From a virus, in IMG/VR virus record IMGVR_UViG_3300005555_000004, positions 1 through 25,153 of that record: a DNA stretch of 25,153 nt, one strand, 5' to 3'. The position numbers and the translations under genes were made by a program. A model generated the notes under the pieces. The model was not told the DNA's origin. It saw nothing but the letters and a program-made list of their open reading frames with translations, and ran no database searches. Each line of letters begins with the position of its first letter. The first letter of the stretch is position 1. Shown here piece after piece: positions 22,085-25,153 of the stretch.

Positions 22085-22412
22085 GTGATACTCCAAGGTG
22101 GTCTGCGATCCGCTCGACGAGCAGATTGGTTTCTGTGTCTTCAAGGAAGTCCTTGTGCAGGATCTGCCGGTCCATCTCCGCAGTACGGTTCTGGGACATC
22201 ATGATGATCGGGCCAGTAAAGGCAGCTTCTGCTGACATGAACAGGTTAGCCAGAACGAACGGATACGAATCCCAATGCGTGAACCAAGCCACCGTGTTCA
22301 ACATGAACCAGGCAGCAAGGAAGAGCGCTTGGCCGATTACGAAGGACCAGGAACCTACGATTGCTGCGAGCCGGTCCGCGGCTCGCTGTCCGATGCTCAA
22401 CTGCTCCACCAT
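22077..22412 (-). CDS. DUF1003-like two-helix membrane protein
   Basis: 111 residues. ATG 22412 overlaps the terminase end by 16 nt; GGGAGG and AGGGGA lie upstream. The signature of DUF1003 is clear: ADRLAAIVGSWSFVIGQALFLAAWFMLN (first helix about 22-44), HWDSYPFVLANLFMSAEAAFTGPIIMMSQNR (second helix about 52-73) and a charged helical tail (AEMDRQILHKDFLEDTETNLLVERIADHLG). DUF1003 proteins are mostly bacterial inner-membrane proteins of unknown function. Here it lies directly ahead of the endolysin and overlaps it, so a part in lysis (holin, antiholin or timing) is a fair inference, as is a membrane-protecting role. Confidence 0.85.
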   Translation of the reverse strand: MVEQLSIGQRAADRLAAIVGSWSFVIGQALFLAAWFMLNTVAWFTHWDSYPFVLANLFMSAEAAFTGPIIMMSQNRTAEMDRQILHKDFLEDTETNLLVERIADHLGVSRD

Positions 22413-24358
22413 TCCCCTGATCCTCCCACCATGGACGCCTGACTCAGGTAGTCAAGATCGATGGTGACTCGCTTGGACTTGTCTCTCTCGGACTGGTACT
22501 CATTCTCGATGTGGAACACAGACTCCACATCGTTGACAAGCTCTCGCGCTCTAGTCTCCGCGAACCACAAGGCCATGACAGTATCCTGCTTGGCCTTGGT
22601 CTGAGGGAACCAAGTGGTGAGCTGTTCCACGAGAGCCTTGATGCCCTCGTTCTGTGAGCGGGAGGGGAGCCGGATGAGGCCCCTGCCTTCCTTGGCTCCG
22701 TCAAAGAGCATGCTCATGGATGCGACGCCGAAGTCGGCGTCGTTCTTGTTGCTGCCAGTGAAGTGTTCCTTCAGGATCGTGCCACGGCTGCCGAGGAAGT
22801 TTCTCAGGTCACGGTTCTGTGTGACCATCAGGTTCATCGCGTTCTTCTCGATGACCCACTCGTGCATGTGGTACTTCACTGTCCAGTCTTTGATTTTGTT
22901 GAAGAGGTCGTCTGGCTTCTGGTTTCCGGCGGTCCATACGTCCAGTACGTACCGCACTCCAGACATTCGATCAACGCCGAGGACCAGGGCTGCCGCGTAC
23001 CCTGTGATAGCAGGGTCAAAGCCCCCCACGACATATAGGCCATCCATTCCGTGAGGACGGTGTCCGGGTGCTCCTGAGGACATGAGTCCGGCTGCCCGCA
23101 TTCCGTCAATCGATGCAGCAACCTTGTCTGCCGGGAAGATCGCATCCTCAACCACCTGCTCCTGCTGGTAGACCATCTTCCAGTTCTGCGGAGAGCTGGT
23201 GGCTCTCCGCCTGGCTAGCGACTTTCCTGAGTGCCAGGGATAGAGACCTTCCGCGTTTGCTTCCACCAGCTTTCTTGCTCCAAGCGACACTGGGGGGCGG
23301 TTGGTCCAGGGCGCGAGAACCATCCAGTCATCAGGGTTCTCGGCGAACTCAAGAACAGCAGGTTGGGTGAGGTAAGTCCAGGGAGATTCCTCGTCTTGTC
23401 CGTACCACTCAGGCTTCTGGATTTCGGAGTAGAGCTCAACGGGGGCAAGTCGTGTTCCGACAAGGAGAAGAGTTCCGCCAGGGTAGGAGAGCCGGTTGAT
23501 GACTTCTCGCTGGATCCAGTCGATCTGCTTCTCGAACTCATGGGCGTTCTTTCCTGTCACGGTGTCGTCGAGGATGATCAGGTCAGCACGGTTACCGTAG
23601 ATCTGCCCGTTCATGCCGAGAGCCTGAACAGTAGGCGTAGGCTCACCGGAGTCACGGGCTTCAGCGTTCACGTAGATCGAGTCAGCCGTCCAGCTAGCAC
23701 TGTTGGCATCGAAGCCACCTTCAGGAGCAAAGTCGATCTGAAGTTGACGGTAGGCCTGGTTCGCTCCAGCGAGGCGATCCTTAATCGCCCTGAGGAACCT
23801 CTTCGCCATCTCCTGAGTCTGGGAGACGATGATGATGCGGATGTTCGGATCCTGGCAGATCCTCCATGTCGTGTAGTTCACAGTGATCGTCGTGGACTTG
23901 GCGTGCTCCGGAGGGGTGTTCACGATGATCATGCCAGGATCTCCCGGCTTGTAGATCTGGTTCTCGTGGAGGTCTCTAGGTCGACGTCCCTCAAGGACGT
24001 CGTACCACTGAAGCTGATGCCAGAACAGTGTGGTGTCCAAGTACTTCTTACAGAACTCAGGGAAGTCAGGCATGTTCTTGCGGATCGCCTCAGATCCACC
24101 AGTAGCTATCAGCCTGAGTCGGTCGTAAGCAGCCCTGAAGTCTCCATCGGACTTGCGGTAGTAGGTGACGTTCTGTTCGGTGATGTCCATGTCACGACAG
24201 GCCTGAGCTACGCTCTGGCCCTTCTGCATGTACTTGAGGATCGTCTCCTTCTTCTTCGCTGTCGACAGGTTCGTCTTAGGGCCTCGCTTCCGGGCGAGGC
24301 TCCCATCAGTGTTCTGCTTGTACTGACGACCTTCTTCATCCACGTAAATTTTTGCCAC
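22397..24358 (-). CDS. terL: Terminase large subunit with N-terminal helix-turn-helix
   Basis: 653 residues from GTG 24358, with AAGGGGC about 9 nt upstream. Residues about 35-75 (KKETILKYMQKGQSVAQACRDMDITEQNVTYYRKSDGDFRAAYDR) are a helix-turn-helix of the small-terminase or transposase type. The ATPase follows: Walker A-like TPPEHAKST near 146-153 and Walker B IILDD near 262-266, with RIIIVSQTQEMAKRF and TLLLVGTRLAP between and after. The RNase H-like nuclease has FDPAITGY (near 447) and WVIEKNAMN (near 502) with acidic metal ligands. It cuts and pumps DNA into the capsid through the portal. No separate small subunit is seen in this window, so the N-terminal domain may recognise the packaging site. 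Confidence 0.92.
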   Translation of the reverse strand: MAKIYVDEEGRQYKQNTDGSLARKRGPKTNLSTAKKKETILKYMQKGQSVAQACRDMDITEQNVTYYRKSDGDFRAAYDRLRLIATGGSEAIRKNMPDFPEFCKKYLDTTLFWHQLQWYDVLEGRRPRDLHENQIYKPGDPGMIIVNTPPEHAKSTTITVNYTTWRICQDPNIRIIIVSQTQEMAKRFLRAIKDRLAGANQAYRQLQIDFAPEGGFDANSASWTADSIYVNAEARDSGEPTPTVQALGMNGQIYGNRADLIILDDTVTGKNAHEFEKQIDWIQREVINRLSYPGGTLLLVGTRLAPVELYSEIQKPEWYGQDEESPWTYLTQPAVLEFAENPDDWMVLAPWTNRPPVSLGARKLVEANAEGLYPWHSGKSLARRRATSSPQNWKMVYQQEQVVEDAIFPADKVAASIDGMRAAGLMSSGAPGHRPHGMDGLYVVGGFDPAITGYAAALVLGVDRMSGVRYVLDVWTAGNQKPDDLFNKIKDWTVKYHMHEWVIEKNAMNLMVTQNRDLRNFLGSRGTILKEHFTGSNKNDADFGVASMSMLFDGAKEGRGLIRLPSRSQNEGIKALVEQLTTWFPQTKAKQDTVMALWFAETRARELVNDVESVFHIENEYQSERDKSKRVTIDLDYLSQASMVGGSGEWWSS

Positions 24359-24410
24359 GATCGTTGTGCCCCTTATAAGTACCTTAGAAGTTCAGACAGG
24401 ACCTTGGGAC

Positions 24411-24432
24411 CAACTGACCTGTCGGTCAGTTG
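24411..24432. repeat. Hairpin, perfect 9-bp inverted repeat
   Basis: CAACTGACC and GGTCAGTTG enclose TGTC. It lies about 53 bp upstream of the terminase GTG. No U-tract follows on either strand, so it is an operator or RNA-leader candidate rather than a terminator. Confidence 0.6.
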
Positions 24433-24491
24433 ATCTACGCGGGGAAGATACCGCAAGGGCAGAAGACTCCTCTTAAGAGTATGTAGGAGTC

Positions 24492-24510
24492 CTTGTAGGA
24501 TCCTACGAAG
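24492..24510. repeat. Near-perfect 19-bp palindrome
   Basis: The 12-bp core GTAGGATCCTAC is perfectly palindromic and extends to 19 bp with one mismatched pair. It lies against the next hairpin and may be a dimeric repressor site or part of a compound RNA fold. Confidence 0.5.
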
Positions 24511-24533
24511 AGCACCCCCTTCAGGGGGGTGCT
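24511..24533. repeat. GC hairpin, 9-bp stem
   Basis: AGCACCCCC and GGGGGTGCT enclose TTCAG. It is strong enough to end transcription but has no U-tract on either strand. U-less terminators have been proposed in actinobacteria, so this remains open. Confidence 0.55.
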
Positions 24534-24539
24534 TCTAGT

Positions 24540-24568
24540 AAGAGGTTACAAGGAGGTAACAACCTCTT
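24540..24568. repeat. Nested inverted repeats
   Basis: Outer arms AAGAGGTT/AACCTCTT contain inner arms GTTAC/GTAAC around AAGGAG. On the plus strand the loop shows a ribosome-site-like AAGGAGG, but no start codon with an open frame follows. Confidence 0.45.
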
Positions 24569-24586
24569 AGAAGCTACCTAGTAGGT

Positions 24587-24606
24587 CAGCCCCCTGAGGG
24601 GGGCTG
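24587..24606. repeat. GC hairpin, 8-bp stem
   Basis: CAGCCCCC and GGGGGCTG enclose TGAG. It has the same build as the hairpin at 24511, again without a U-tract. Both are flanked on the plus strand by TCTAG. Confidence 0.55.
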
Positions 24607-24767
24607 TCTAGAAGGACTTCCCCAAGGTACTTCTAAGTACTTACTACTACTTATATAGAGACCCGTGCTGAGCGAGTTTGAGCTAGGTCGGACCAGTTTC
24701 ATTGCCAAGACTTTACCAACTACTACTGTGTGTAGCTACATAGGGGTAGCTTGGTGTACGGAGAGCT

Positions 24768-24800
24768 ACTTAGGTGGGCCTAAGTATGCTACATATGTAG
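24768..24800. repeat. Two adjacent palindromes
   Basis: ACTTAGG/CCTAAGT around TGGG (24768-24785) is followed three bases later by the perfect 12-bp palindrome CTACATATGTAG (24789-24800). These look like protein-binding sites more than terminators. Confidence 0.45.
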
Positions 24801-24851
24801 TGGGTTACACACCCACCCACCCAGCGCCAGTTTAAAACCCCCGGGTCGGCA

Positions 24852-24932
24852 TGTCCTGGTTCGTCCAGCATGTCCGATCGAGCCCTGCTGCCTGCTCTGT
24901 CCAGCTTCGCCCCGCGTTGTCCTGCTTCGTCC
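24852..24932. repeat. Array of 15-bp degenerate direct repeats
   Basis: The unit TGTCCWGSTTCGYCC occurs at 24852-24866, 24898-24912 and 24918-24932, with a diverged copy at 24871-24885. Start-to-start distances are 19, 27 and 20 bp, so two neighbouring pairs are about two helical turns apart. Confidence 0.6.
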
Positions 24933-25010
24933 CGCCCAGATGAGCAGGCTCGCCCTCAGGTGAGCGTGTGTGTACACAGCCGCCTCGATGCGTATGGGTC
25001 AGCCTCGTGG

Positions 25011-25050
25011 TGCATCACTATGCATCCTGGTGCATGACCATGCAGATGCT
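25011..25050. repeat. 10-bp phased iterons
   Basis: TGCAT starts at exactly 25011, 25021 and 25031, with TGCAG at 25041: four units one helical turn apart. Further TGCAG and TGCAC units lie at 25073 and 25091. Confidence 0.65.
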
Positions 25051-25086
25051 AGGCCAGATGTCCAGATATCCTTGCAGATGCTAGGC
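25041..25086. repeat. 14-bp exact direct repeat pair
   Basis: TGCAGATGCTAGGC occurs at 25041-25054 and 25073-25086. The second copy covers the -35 position of the candidate rightward promoter. Confidence 0.65.
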
Positions 25087-25126
25087 AATGTGCACGATAT
25101 GCCTGGATAATCGTCGACATCTGGCC
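25052..25126. repeat. Separated 11-bp inverted repeat
   Basis: GGCCAGATGTC (25052-25062) and GACATCTGGCC (25116-25126) are exact reverse complements 53 bp apart, flanking the candidate promoter. This could be a looping operator pair. Confidence 0.55.
25082..25111 (+). promoter_or_regulatory. Candidate rightward sigma-70-like promoter
   Basis: TAGGCA (four of six to TTGACA) stands 18 bp from GATAAT (five of six to TATAAT). A ribosome-site-like GGCGGAGGAC follows at the window edge (25144-25153). The -35 overlaps a direct repeat, as a repressor-controlled promoter would. The gene it would serve is outside the window. Confidence 0.35.
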
Positions 25127-25153
25127 AAAAGTCTGATGATTGAGGCGGAGGAC

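Larger units (their letters stand above)
24359..25153. other. Gene-free regulatory region of about 795 bp
   Basis: No convincing coding frame lies here on either strand. The left half (24359-24660) is crowded with hairpins and palindromes and forms the leader of the leftward late transcript. The middle (24661-24850) has short palindromes and AT-rich patches. The right half (24851-25126) holds two short-repeat arrays, an inverted repeat and a candidate rightward promoter. The last bases (GGCGGAGGAC) look like a plus-strand ribosome site cut by the edge, so the region may divide leftward late genes from rightward genes. An origin, packaging site or genome end is also possible. Confidence 0.6.

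Noticed and set aside
22085-22144. TTG start adding 20 residues to the endolysin
   Set aside because: The GTG at 22084 has a better ribosome site and the usual overlap with the preceding stop; the extra residues do not look like a domain or signal peptide.
23231-24433. 400-codon plus-strand frame opposite the terminase gene
   Set aside because: It is antisense to a gene with clear ATPase and nuclease motifs; no recognisable domain or ribosome site.
24511-24606. CRISPR array or classic terminators among the hairpins
   Set aside because: The repeats are not evenly spaced with unique spacers, and none of the hairpins is followed by a U-tract.
24789-24977. 62-codon minus-strand frame in the repeat region
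   Set aside because: No ribosome site, composition reflects the 15-bp repeats, and no family likeness.

Overview
The window is the late (packaging, lysis, virion) half of a tailed double-stranded DNA phage. All 28 genes I support read leftward on the minus strand. They are tightly packed, with 1-17 nt overlaps or short gaps, strong AAGGAG-type ribosome sites and many GTG starts. The moderately high G+C, the endolysin type and several small proteins (a CPTKDH cysteine protein, a fibre N-terminus with the DSRTHEA and TQTLSNKTL motifs) point to an actinobacterial host, most likely Streptomyces. That host call is inference from remembered families, not a search result.

Layout in the direction of transcription (right to left). 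First comes a gene-free 795-bp region (24359-25153) full of hairpins, palindromes and phased short repeats. Next is the terminase large subunit, which carries its own N-terminal helix-turn-helix. A lysis block follows: a DUF1003-like membrane protein, an amidase endolysin and a two-helix membrane protein. Then come the portal and three small unknown genes. A 10-kb block follows: a 1649-residue virion protein, a 301-residue protein, two paralogous proteins with different peptidoglycan-hydrolase heads (NlpC/P60 and SLT lytic transglycosylase), and a coiled-coil protein of related repeat type. A structured 150-bp leader then precedes scaffold and major capsid protein, closed by a strong UUCG-loop terminator. 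Beyond the terminator is a run of small, beta-rich, probably surface or fibre proteins with a basic Lys/Ala protein, a tail-spike polysaccharide deacetylase, a possible neck protein, and a fibre gene cut by the left edge.

No tape-measure gene, frameshifted tail chaperone pair or major tail tube gene is visible. With the giant protein and the hydrolase-bearing core-like set, this suggests a short-tailed phage whose internal proteins are ejected to cross the thick wall. A long-tailed phage with its tail genes left of position 1 is not excluded.

The most notable points are: (1) a tRNA-like element with acceptor, D and T arms but no anticodon arm, straddling the stop codon upstream of the scaffold/capsid genes, which could be an RNase P/Z processing site in the late mRNA; (2) the head-swapped paralogous hydrolase pair; (3) a 21-residue four-cysteine ORF overlapping both neighbouring genes; (4) a DUF1003-like protein in the lysis block; (5) two different iteron-like arrays and an operator-like rightward promoter candidate at the right edge.
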